A stretch of DNA of 64,000 nucleotides from Lachnospiraceae bacterium. Its GTDB lineage: Bacteria; Bacillota; Clostridia; Lachnospirales; Lachnospiraceae. Below are positions 46,339 through 55,900 of this stretch, piece by piece. Position numbers and translations under genes: made by a program. The stretch spans positions 1-64,000 of the forward strand of contig JALERW010000022.1 of the NCBI GenBank assembly GCA_022763925.1, read 5' to 3'. Each line of letters starts with the position of its first letter. Position 1 is the first letter of the stretch. Below the pieces are notes generated by a model that had not been told where the DNA came from, ran no database searches, and saw only the letters and a list, made by a program, of their open reading frames with translations.

Positions 46339-46590
46339 ATGAAAATGAAGAAAGTAAAAACATTGATTCTGGCATGCGTGCTTGTCTTTTCGATGGCGGC
46401 CATGGCCGGCTGCGGAAGCAAGGATACCTCTGCCGAGACGGAGCCGGTCGGGGAAGTATCCGAAGAAGAATCCTCGGAGACAGAAGAGGATACAAATACG
46501 GCAAGCGATGCAGAGGCTGACATGAGTGCCGAAGATGAAACCAGTGAAGAGGCTGACCCGAATGCCGAAGACGAAACCAATGCAGAATAA
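46339..46590 (+). CDS. Small, extremely acidic lipoprotein
   Basis: LILACVLVFSMAAMAGCGSK lipobox followed by Glu/Asp/Ser/Thr-rich tail. Confidence 0.75.
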   Translation: MKMKKVKTLILACVLVFSMAAMAGCGSKDTSAETEPVGEVSEEESSETEEDTNTASDAEADMSAEDETSEEADPNAEDETNAE

Positions 46591-46642
46591 AGCTTTGTAA
46601 CCGTTACCAATAACATCCATAAACATAAATGTTCTCTCAGGA

Positions 46643-46672
46643 GAGGTCGGAATTTTCCATTCCGGCCTCTTA
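46643..46672 (+). terminator. Rho-independent terminator
   Basis: GAGGTCGGAAT TTTCC ATTCCGGCCTC TTATT. Confidence 0.65.
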
Positions 46673-46685
46673 TTGATGGATAAAA

Positions 46686-46702
46686 TTAATAAAAAATTAA
46701 GA
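46686..46702 (+). promoter_or_regulatory. TTAATAAAAAATTAAGA: 11-bp-phased TTAA direct repeat
   Basis: TTAATA 46686 and TTAAGA 46697, upstream of the 65-aa exported ORF. Confidence 0.35.
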
Positions 46703-46785
46703 AACCGGACATGATTTATTCATAATTCGGGACTACAATACGGCATTTGAAAAGAATTTGAAATAAAAAGAGGAGTAACATTATT

Positions 46786-46983
46786 ATGAAAAGGAAGAAT
46801 GGAAACGTGTTGTTGATGGCAGTCTTACTGGCGGTTTTTGCTGCCGCACTGGCAGACAATATGTCCCCAAATCGTGAACTGACGCAGACAAAGGTTGAAA
46901 AGGTACTTGCCCAGGATGCCAGCGCCTATGGAGAGGAAGAGATTACTGCCGAAGCTGTTCTTCAGGACGCCTTTGGAAAGTAA
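46786..46983 (+). CDS. Small exported protein (65 aa)
   Basis: Good RBS (AGAGGAG), MKRKNGNVLLMAVLLAVFAAALA signal peptide. Confidence 0.65.
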   Translation: MKRKNGNVLLMAVLLAVFAAALADNMSPNRELTQTKVEKVLAQDASAYGEEEITAEAVLQDAFGK

Positions 46984-47004
46984 TCCGGACAGAAGCAGTA
47001 AAGG

Positions 47005-47031
47005 ACAGCCGCAGATCCATGCGGCTGTTTT
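47005..47031 (+). terminator. Rho-independent terminator
   Basis: ACAGCCGCA GATCCA TGCGGCTGTTTTG. Confidence 0.7.
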
Positions 47032-47208
47032 GCTTCTTGCAGTTTAAATGCTGTGATGTTATAATAATAAAATCTCATTTGCGAGTTCTTCGCATGGCAG
47101 ACCCGGACCCGGGTTTGCTAAAATTCCACAAAAAAATTGAAGTGTCATATTTATTAAAACGGGAGAGTACCGGACAAAGTTCAAAAAACGGCAGAATCAG
47201 GAGAAGAA

Positions 47209-48681
47209 ATGAGAACGGTCGGAAACTATGAGATTACCGGTCTTCTCGGAAGAGGAGGAATGGCCGAGGTATATGCAGTCCGCAGACTGGGTACGGAAAG
47301 GCAGTTTGCCTGTAAGGTTATAAAAGGCGCATATGCACAGCAGATGGGCAGATCGGAGGCTGCGGTTCTGAAGCGCCTGAAATCGGGGGGATTGTTCGGA
47401 GTCCATGGTGGGCTTTGGCGTCTTAGGAGGCGAAACCGTCATCCGGTTCCGGCATTTGAGGAGAGCTTTTCCTGGGGTAATGCCTATTGTATCGTAATGG
47501 AGCAGTGTCAGGGGAGAACGCTGGAACAGCTTCTGCTGCAGGAAAGTGCTCTGGAAGAGGAGGAGGTTCTTCTTCTTGGAATCCGGCTGAGCAGTCTTCT
47601 GCGCTGGATGCATCGAGGAAAGAGAAGGGTACTGTACCTGGATCTCAAACCGGCGAATATTCTGATGAAAGAGAAGCAGCTGAATGCGCTGGTGGATTTT
47701 GGCTGTGCAGGCGTCCTTGGAAGGGGAAAAACTCTGAGTGCAGACGGGCTGGGAACCGTGGGCTATGCTGCACCGGAACAGTTTCAGAAGGGGGAAGCGC
47801 TGACGGTCCGGACGGATATTTACGGACTGGGACGTACACTGAAGGCTGCTGCGGGAAAAGGAACCCTTTCCCGCAGCCTGTCCCTGCTTCTTGAACAGTG
47901 TACCAGGGCGGAGCCTTCCGACCGTCCCGGTTCCATGAGAGAAGTTCGAAGGCGGCTGACAGGATGTCTGCTGTCCGCAAAAATGAAAAAGTGGAAAGCT
48001 GCTTGTCGCCGGGGACGGGTGGCTGCGGCTGTGTGGGTGCTGAGCCTTTTGCTGGCGGCAGGAGGGCTGGGGATTTTTGGCTGGTCTCAAAGCCTTGCAG
48101 GCTGGGAGGCAAAAATCAACCGGCTGACCGAAACGCCCTTTGATGCGGTGCAGGGGGAACAACTGGAGCAATATCTGAATGAAAGGGTTTTTTTTCATGT
48201 TACCCGAAGAGCGGTTCTGAGCTGTGCCGGGAAGCGCGGCGGAAGAATCCTGTTCCGCATGGGAAAGGGGTACTGGTACCGGGGAGCGGGGGAAAAAGAT
48301 CAGAAAAAGGGCAGCCGCCTGTGCCGGGAAGCACTTGAGCTGGGAGGACTGGACGGGCGAATGAGCCGGGAGGCTCAGTATCTGGCAAAGCTGGAGAACA
48401 AGACGGCTAAGAGTCTGTTTGGGCTGTTTCAATTTTTGGAGGAGGAAGATAACAGGGCTTCGGATCTGCTGCGAGTGGGAAAAGAACTGATACAGCAGCT
48501 GTATTTCCTGGAAGATTCCAGGGTCGGCTCTGGTGAGAACAAACAGAGGATGCTTTTGGAGGCAGAGGATTATTTTACGAAAAACAGAGAATTATTTAGC
48601 GGAAAAGAGCAGGAGGAGCTTCTGACCCTCCTGGAGGTACTGGAGGAGCTCCTTGCGGAGAAGGAAGGAGAAAATGTATGA
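47209..48681 (+). CDS. Transmembrane Ser/Thr protein kinase without PASTA repeats
   Basis: LLGRGGMAEVYAVRR glycine loop, FACKVI Lys, YLDLKPANILM catalytic loop, VDFGCAG DFG, GYAAPEQF; then TM and extracellular helical region. Confidence 0.88.
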   Translation: MRTVGNYEITGLLGRGGMAEVYAVRRLGTERQFACKVIKGAYAQQMGRSEAAVLKRLKSGGLFGVHGGLWRLRRRNRHPVPAFEESFSWGNAYCIVMEQCQGRTLEQLLLQESALEEEEVLLLGIRLSSLLRWMHRGKRRVLYLDLKPANILMKEKQLNALVDFGCAGVLGRGKTLSADGLGTVGYAAPEQFQKGEALTVRTDIYGLGRTLKAAAGKGTLSRSLSLLLEQCTRAEPSDRPGSMREVRRRLTGCLLSAKMKKWKAACRRGRVAAAVWVLSLLLAAGGLGIFGWSQSLAGWEAKINRLTETPFDAVQGEQLEQYLNERVFFHVTRRAVLSCAGKRGGRILFRMGKGYWYRGAGEKDQKKGSRLCREALELGGLDGRMSREAQYLAKLENKTAKSLFGLFQFLEEEDNRASDLLRVGKELIQQLYFLEDSRVGSGENKQRMLLEAEDYFTKNRELFSGKEQEELLTLLEVLEELLAEKEGENV

Positions 48682-51600
48682 AGGATAAAGGTGTAAAGAG
48701 AAAAGGAGAGCGGCTTGCCAAAGCGTTTGCTTTTGGGATGATACTGTTGACAGGCCTGTGCATGCCGCTTCCTGTTTCAAAAGCGCAGACCGTCTGTCGG
48801 GTACTGCAGGCAGAGATTGATCAGAAGCCGGTACAGCAGGAGGATACGATTCTATACCGGAACGGAGAGGAACTTAAGCTTTCTCTTTGGGGAGAAGGGG
48901 AAAAAGAAGTGAAAATCTCCGTGATGCGCGACCTGAAAGAGCAGGAAATTCTGCCGGATTATGAGGATGTGGAGGAAAACCTCTGGCGTGCGTCGGCAGT
49001 CCTTCCGGCAGAGGAAGGACGGATGAAGCTTCAGGTGTACAGAAATACCAGCGGTGTCCGGGAGGTGCTGTATGATTTTCCGGATGTCTGGGTGGATCGG
49101 ACGGCTCCGGAAACCAGGCTGAGGGTTCTGACAGAGGAAGGTGTTTTGAAACAGGAGGAGGAGGACGGCCGTGTGTATATGCAGGAGCATGCAATTCTGG
49201 AGCTGACCGTGCGGGAGGCGTGTCCGGGAGCGGTGTCCTTTCGTGAGGGGATGACAGATAAGCTGACCATTTGGCTTCAGGGAGCGGACGGTCAGGAGGA
49301 AATGCCCAAGCTTCCGGAATTGTCCTGGGAAGCAGTGCCCGGGGAAACGGATACCTGGAGAACCTGCATAAGACTATGGCAGGAAGGCATTTATGAAATT
49401 TGCTGGATCGCGGAGGATCCGGCAGGGAATGCTTCGCTGCCGGTGAAACAGAAGCTTTGTCTGGACCAAAGAGCTCCGGAGACGGATCGGGAGCATATCC
49501 GGGTATTCTGTGGGGAAAAAGAGGTACAGATGGATGGACAGAAGGTATTCGGAAATCAGGATCTCTGTCTTAAGCTTCCCCTGAAGGATTCGGTCAGCGG
49601 GCTGAAAACGGCCAGGATCTGTTTGAGATCCGGGGAGGATCAGCCCCTTCAGCTTTTGGAGCCGCAGACCTGGGAGACGCCTTCCCGTGAAGGAATGCTG
49701 GATCTTAACATCAGGGAGGAGGGAAGCTATGCGGTAGGCGTGATGGCAGAGGATCGGGCAGGTAATCGTACCGGAGACTGGGAATGGGTCGCCTTCGTCA
49801 CACTGGAAAAGGAAGCGCCGGGGATTGTCTGTTCCATTGGGGAAGCTGCCGGAAAAAACGGAATATACCGGGAGGATGTTCCGATTCAGGTCCTCGTGGA
49901 AGATATGGGCAGTGGAATTGCTAAAGCCGGAATTACGGCAGAGGGGGAAGCCTTGGCGTGCTGGCAGCCGGAAAATGCTTCTGAGAAGAATCGCCTGGAA
50001 AGAACCATTCTGCTTGACCGGAATGCGTTTCAGGGAGTACATGAGCTGCTGGTATGGGCAGAGGATCGGGCCGGCAATCGTATCCGGGAGAGCAGGATCA
50101 TAGAGATAGACAGTGAAGCACCCAGGATGGAGCTTGTATTTGAGGCGCAGAAGGAGGCGCAGGAGGGCTTCTTTGCCAGGCCGAGAAAAGCCAGGCTTCA
50201 GGTGTGGGATGAGCATTTTGATGAAACAGGGATACGGCTTTCCAATGGTCAGGAGCTTCTCAAAACGGAGAATTTCCGGTGGAATGAGAAGGAAGCCTGT
50301 ATGGAGGCGGAGCTTTTGTTTGATCGGGACGGGGATTACCGGATAACAGGAAGCTGTACAGATCTGGCAGGAAACACCGGATTTCTTAAGGAATTAAAGC
50401 CATTTGCGGTGGACTGTACGGCTCCCGTAATCGAGGTGCAGAGGGGAACCGCAGCGGGGGAGGACAACTGCTTTCGGGAAAAGCTGACGTTTCTTCTACA
50501 GGTGACGGAAAAAAATCCGGATCCGGACGGAATCACCTGGACGCTGTACAAGGACGGGAAAGCGCAGGAATCGGAAGGGTTCCCCGGAAGCTTTCGATGG
50601 AAAAACGGAATCGGAAGTGCGCTGCTTACCTTTGAGGAGGAAGGCTGTTTTTCCTTTGCAGTCCAGGTCCGTGATTTGGCAGGGAACAGCTCCAGGGTCT
50701 TTCGGTCGAAAGAATTTGTGCTGGATTTTACGGCGCCGTCTCTGTCCCTGCAGGGAATCCGGGAGAATTCTTCCAATGCAGGGGAGGTTTGTTTTGAGGT
50801 GGAAGCTTCGGACGAAGGATCCGGGACAAAGCAGATACAGGCTGTGGTATACCGGGATGGCAGGCGTCAGGGACTTCTGTTTCAGAAGGAGGAGTCAGAT
50901 AAGATCATCCGGATGCAGTTCCCGGCGCTTCCCAGGGAAAGAGCACTGGATGGACAATATCGGATAGAGGCATACGGTCTGGATGAGGCCGGGAATGAAA
51001 GCTCGCAGGTGTGGTATTTTTCGGTGAACCGGTTCGGTTCCGATTTTATTTTGGGGAGGGAGCTCAGGACAGCTGCGGAAGCATATTATATCAATAAGGT
51101 TCCGAATATACAGCTGACGGAGCGCAATCCGGATGAAATCACTTCCCGGAAAATACTGCTGTCCGATTCCGATGGGGTGCGCATCCTGAAGGAGGGAAAG
51201 GATTATACGGTAGAAAGCGTTGGAGGTGCCGATGAGTGGTATTGCTACCATTACAGATTGCACTCCGGTCTGTTTGAAAAGGATGGATTCTATCGGCTGA
51301 GTCTCCATACACAGGACCGGGCGGGAAACCGGATGGATACCAGGGAAGGGCAGCCACTGGATTTTTGCCTGGACCGGTCAGGACCGTCTGTTTCCTTCCC
51401 GGAGGTGCCGGAGGGGATGAAGACCTTTGATACAGGGAAAATGCTTACGATACAGATCAGAAGCATCAGCGGGATCCGACAGGTGAGCTTTCTGCTGGAT
51501 CAGGAGGAGCGTGCCAGGTATGAAGAGAAGGAGGTGGAAGATGCAGATGGAATATTCCGTATGTATATCGGTGCCGAGGCTGCCGGCCGGAGTCTTTGGG

Positions 51601-51944
51601 TGGAGGCGGAGGATCTTGCCGGAAACCGCTGTTCATTTGGACCGCTTCTGTTTCGGACACCGGGAAGAGCATCCGGGCCGGAGGCTTCAGAGGAAACCGC
51701 TTCGGACACAGAGAAGGATAAAGTCCCGGGAAATACAGCTTCCCCGGGCAGTCCCGGAATGAAAAGCGATTTGTTCCTTTCACGGGTGCTTTTGGGAGCC
51801 AAAGCAGCAGGATTGCTGGTGCTCACAGGGGGATTGATTTGGGCGCTTGTGCATTTTTACGGAAAAGGAAAGAAGAAAAAGAAAAAAGTTGTTGACTTTG
51901 ATGGGGATGATGCTATAATAGACGTAGACTCATTGAAAAAATGA
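48678..51944 (+). CDS. Large Ig-like repeat surface protein, C-terminal TM anchor
   Basis: Signal peptide, repeated DRTAPE...AEDPAGN-type Ig-like units, C-terminal TM followed by KGKKKKKK; start overlaps the kinase stop (ATGA). Confidence 0.8.
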   Translation: MKDKGVKRKGERLAKAFAFGMILLTGLCMPLPVSKAQTVCRVLQAEIDQKPVQQEDTILYRNGEELKLSLWGEGEKEVKISVMRDLKEQEILPDYEDVEENLWRASAVLPAEEGRMKLQVYRNTSGVREVLYDFPDVWVDRTAPETRLRVLTEEGVLKQEEEDGRVYMQEHAILELTVREACPGAVSFREGMTDKLTIWLQGADGQEEMPKLPELSWEAVPGETDTWRTCIRLWQEGIYEICWIAEDPAGNASLPVKQKLCLDQRAPETDREHIRVFCGEKEVQMDGQKVFGNQDLCLKLPLKDSVSGLKTARICLRSGEDQPLQLLEPQTWETPSREGMLDLNIREEGSYAVGVMAEDRAGNRTGDWEWVAFVTLEKEAPGIVCSIGEAAGKNGIYREDVPIQVLVEDMGSGIAKAGITAEGEALACWQPENASEKNRLERTILLDRNAFQGVHELLVWAEDRAGNRIRESRIIEIDSEAPRMELVFEAQKEAQEGFFARPRKARLQVWDEHFDETGIRLSNGQELLKTENFRWNEKEACMEAELLFDRDGDYRITGSCTDLAGNTGFLKELKPFAVDCTAPVIEVQRGTAAGEDNCFREKLTFLLQVTEKNPDPDGITWTLYKDGKAQESEGFPGSFRWKNGIGSALLTFEEEGCFSFAVQVRDLAGNSSRVFRSKEFVLDFTAPSLSLQGIRENSSNAGEVCFEVEASDEGSGTKQIQAVVYRDGRRQGLLFQKEESDKIIRMQFPALPRERALDGQYRIEAYGLDEAGNESSQVWYFSVNRFGSDFILGRELRTAAEAYYINKVPNIQLTERNPDEITSRKILLSDSDGVRILKEGKDYTVESVGGADEWYCYHYRLHSGLFEKDGFYRLSLHTQDRAGNRMDTREGQPLDFCLDRSGPSVSFPEVPEGMKTFDTGKMLTIQIRSISGIRQVSFLLDQEERARYEEKEVEDADGIFRMYIGAEAAGRSLWVEAEDLAGNRCSFGPLLFRTPGRASGPEASEETASDTEKDKVPGNTASPGSPGMKSDLFLSRVLLGAKAAGLLVLTGGLIWALVHFYGKGKKKKKKVVDFDGDDAIIDVDSLKK
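51892..51919 (+). promoter_or_regulatory. SigA-type promoter inside the 3' end of the Ig-like ORF
   Basis: TTGACT - 16 bp - TATAAT. Confidence 0.65.
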
Positions 51945-52103
51945 GGTATCAGAAGATGGGATAACCAGATTCTATATGATAGGGTAGGGGAGAGAATTCC
52001 AATATGGCCATAGAGCATTCGGAGACTGTATGGCCATGTTGGAAGGATCAGGTTGTTATGAGAAAGAGAGAAGAGAGTTTCCTTGTCGGAGACTCTTTTT
52101 TTT
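51926..52103 (+). ncRNA. Putative structured RNA / attenuator upstream of ABC transporter
   Basis: 16-bp hairpin TTCCAATATGGCCATA(51997-52012)/TATGGCCATGTTGGAA(52029-52044), then AGAGTTTCC/GGAGACTCT-T8 terminator. Confidence 0.6.
52075..52103 (+). terminator. Rho-independent terminator
   Basis: AGAGTTTCC TTGTC GGAGACTCT TTTTTTT. Confidence 0.85.
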
Positions 52104-52166
52104 GCTGCGGTGCTGTGTTAGAATAAAAGACAGACGATAGAATCGGAACAGTTAGGAGGTCCGCGG

Positions 52167-52871
52167 ATGGGATCATTTGTATGCTTGAGAAATGTCCGGA
52201 AAACATATCATATGGGAGAAGTATCCATTCATGCAGTGGACGGCATGAATTTTGAAATTGAGGAAGGGGAATTTGTTGTGATCGTAGGCCCCAGCGGAGC
52301 TGGAAAGACGACGGTGCTCAATATTCTCGGAGGCATGGATACGTGTACCGAGGGAGAAGTCCTGGTGGACGGAAAAGATATCAGCAGATATACGGAGCGT
52401 CAGCTGACGGCTTACCGGAGAGATGACATCGGCTTTGTATTTCAGTTTTATAATCTGATCCAGAATCTGACTGCACTGGAGAATGTTGAGCTTGCAATGC
52501 AGATCTGCAGGGAGCCTCTGAAGGCGGAGGAGGTACTGGCAGATGTGGGGCTTGCTGACCGGATGAATAATTTCCCGGCGCAGCTTTCCGGAGGAGAGCA
52601 GCAGAGGGTGGCCATTGCCCGTGCCCTGGCCAAAAATCCCAAATTGCTGCTCTGCGATGAGCCTACCGGAGCGTTGGATTACCAGACGGGAAAAGCGATC
52701 CTTAAGCTGCTTCAGGATACCTGTCGGGAAAAGGGAATGACAGTCATTGTGATTACACATAATCAGGCGATTGCGCCCATGGCGGATCGGGTGATTCATA
52801 TCAAAAACGGAAAGGCCGGTCAGATAAATCGAAATGAACATCCGGTTTCTGTGGAGACCATAGAATGGTAA
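52167..52871 (+). CDS. ABC transporter ATP-binding protein (MacB/LolD-type)
   Basis: [49 protein letters not shown]. Confidence 0.95.
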   Translation: MGSFVCLRNVRKTYHMGEVSIHAVDGMNFEIEEGEFVVIVGPSGAGKTTVLNILGGMDTCTEGEVLVDGKDISRYTERQLTAYRRDDIGFVFQFYNLIQNLTALENVELAMQICREPLKAEEVLADVGLADRMNNFPAQLSGGEQQRVAIARALAKNPKLLLCDEPTGALDYQTGKAILKLLQDTCREKGMTVIVITHNQAIAPMADRVIHIKNGKAGQINRNEHPVSVETIEW

Positions 52872-52913
52872 CTGCTGCGGGCAATTCCAAAATGACAGAG
52901 GTTATGAGATAGT

Positions 52914-55900
52914 ATGAGGAATAAGAAGAAAGCACTTCGCAAAGATTTTTATATGGAAATATATAAAACCCTTCACCGGTTTATGTCTATTTTCCTGATC
53001 GTGGCTCTCGGGGTAGCGTTTTTTTCCGGTGTCCGCTCAACAGAGCCGGACATGAGGCTCAGTGCCGATGCGTTTTATGATGAATCCAATATGATGGATA
53101 TCCGTATTCTGAGTGAACTGGGACTGACGGATGCAGATGTGGAAGCGGTTCGTCAGACGGAAGGGGTCAAAGAGGTGATGCCGGGGTATTCCTATGATGT
53201 GTTGTGGCAGCAGGATACGGAGCTTCGGGCAGTGAAGCTGATGTCTCTTCCGGATAAAATGAACCAGATTACGGTTACGGATGGACGTCTCCCTTCAGGC
53301 TCCGGCGAATGTCTGATGGATGAAAGGCTGGCAGAGCTTTCAGGCACCTCGCTGGGGGATACGATCCGGCTGGAATCCGGAGATGATACGGATCTGACCG
53401 ATATTGTCGGGCAGGAGGAATATGTGGTAACCGGTTTCGGAAGTACGGCGCTGTATCTGTCGCTGGAACGGGGCACCACTTCCATCGGTAACGGTTCTCT
53501 GGACGGATTCCTTGTTCTCTGGCCGGAGGATTTTACCCTGGAAGCCTACACGGAGATCGCATTGACGGTGGAGGGAGCGCTGGAGGAGACCTGCTATACG
53601 GATGCCTATGATGACTGTGTGCAAGCAGTGGAGGACCGACTGGAAGAGATCTCGGATGAGCGCTGTCAGATTCGATACGATGAAGTGCAGCAGGAGGCGC
53701 AGGAGAAAATTGATGAGGGCAAGGCGGATATCGAAGATGCGAAACAGCAGCTTGCCGATGCCCAGCAGAAGATTGATGACGGGGAAACGAAAATTTCCGA
53801 CGCAAAGGACGAGATTGCCGGTCATGAGAAGGATATTGCGGATGCCAAAAAGAAGCTGGCCGATGCGGATCAGGAGATTGCGGACGGAAAGGTGGAGCTG
53901 GCGGATGGCTGGGATGAGTATCAGAAGGGTGTAGAGCAGTGTGTGGATGGCATGGACCGCCTGAAGGAGTCCGAGGCACAGCTGGCCGAGGGCAGAAGAC
54001 AGACTGAGGCCGGTTATCAGCAGCTGGATGCGGCGGATGCCCAGGTGCAGGAGGCGCTGGCCGGGCTGGATGCCAGGCAGCAGCAGATCGAAGGTCAGGA
54101 TTTGCCGGAGGATATAAAGAATCAGGCGCTTCAGGAGATTGCTGCTGCGAGAGTGCAGCTTGAGGAAAATGCCCGGGAGCTGGCGGGAAAGAGAGCCGAG
54201 CTGGATGCCACCAGCGCATATCTGGACGCGCAGCAGGCCGAGTGGGAGAAGGGCTATTGGGAGATTCAGGAGGCCCTTGAAGAATTGAAGGAAGCCAAAG
54301 CGCTTCTGGAGGAAAAGGAACAGGAATTAAAGGATGGTGAGAAGAAGGTTTCCGATGCCAGAAAAGAGGTAACGGACGGAGAACAGAAGCTGGCAGATGC
54401 AAAAGTGACACTGGCGGAAGGCGAGGAGGATCTGGAAGAGGGAAAAAAGGAATACGAAGAAAAGCGTGTGGATGCCGAGGCGGATATTGCGGACGGTGAG
54501 GAGAAGATCCGGCAGGCCGAGGAGGATCTGAAGGAGATGGAGGTCCCCGAGTGGTATGTGCTGGACCGCAATACGATCCAGACCTATGTGGAATACGGAC
54601 AGAATGCAGAGCGTATCGGTGCGATCGGCGAGGTATTCCCGGTGATCTTTTTCCTTGTGGCTGCTCTGGTCAGCCTGACAACCATGACCCGCATGGTGGA
54701 GGAGCAGCGGACGCAGATCGGAACGCTGAAGGCGCTGGGATACCGTAAAATGGAAATTGCCGGGAAATATCTGTTTTATGCTCTTCTGGCTACGCTGTCG
54801 GGAAGCATTCTCGGCTGTGTGGTCGGGCAGAAGCTGCTGCCGTATGTTATTATAACGGCATATAAAATCATGTACAATAATCTCCCGGATGTTCTTACTC
54901 CCATGAATACAGGGTATTCGCTTATGGCAACCGCACTTGCGGTAATCTGTACTGTGGGAGCGGCGCTGATGGCCTGTCAGAAAGCGCTGCGCTCGGTTCC
55001 CGCCGAGCTGATGCGTCCGGCGGCACCCAAAGCCGGAAAACGAATTCTTCTGGAGCGGTTCCGCTTTTTGTGGAAACGGATGAATTTTACCCAGAAATCC
55101 ACGGCAAGAAACCTGGTTCGATATAAAAAGCGGTTCTTTATGACGATTTTCGGAATCGGCGGCTGCATGGCACTGCTGCTTGTGGGCTTCGGAATCAAGG
55201 ATTCTCTGATCTGTATTGCAGACACGGAATTCGGAGAGATCCGCAGATTCAGCGGTATGATTACCATGGAGAAGGATACCGGGGAGGAGGAAGCCGAATC
55301 CCTTATGGAAAAGATCGGAAGCGATGACCGGATCAGGGACGCCCTTCGGGTGGAGGAGATGTCCGTGGATGCCGGGAGCGGGCGCGTTTCCTCCGAAAAA
55401 TATGCTTATGTGATTGTTCCGTCCGATGCAGGACGTCTGAGCGATTTTATCTGCTTAAGAGAGCGGAAGGGACACGAACCGCTTTCCCTCGGATCAGATG
55501 GGGTTATCATTACGGAAAAGCTGGCAAAGCTGCTGGATGCGAAAATCGGGGACTCGATCTATATAAAGGATTCGGATACGGATAAAAAAGAGGTGACCGT
55601 GTCCGGGATTACGGAAAATTATTATATGCACTATATTTATATGAGTGCAGAGCTGTATGAGTCCCTGTACGGGGAGGCACCCGAGTTTCAGGAGATCCTT
55701 CTGGATGCCGTGAGAAGTGATGAGGAGTTTGAAGACGGACTTCAGGAGGATTATATGAAGGAATCCCAGGTGGCGGCAGTAAGCTTCCAGAGCGGAACCA
55801 GTGAGCGGATACGGGATATGCTGCGCAGTATGGATGTCCTGATTTATGTGCTTGTGATTTCTGCCGGTCTTCTGGCCTTTGTAGTGCTTTATAATCTGAA

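Noticed and set aside
51926-52103. 6S RNA, SRP RNA or T-box identity for the structured RNA
   Set aside because: No paired 5'/3' ends with central bubble (6S), no SRP GGAAG-type Alu/apical motif, no GGGTGGNACCGCG T-box core. Identity left open.
53690-54540. Repeated GCxGAyGG-like DNA in the permease as a tandem-repeat element
   Set aside because: Explained by heptad codon usage in a coiled-coil domain; no exact DNA repeat unit.
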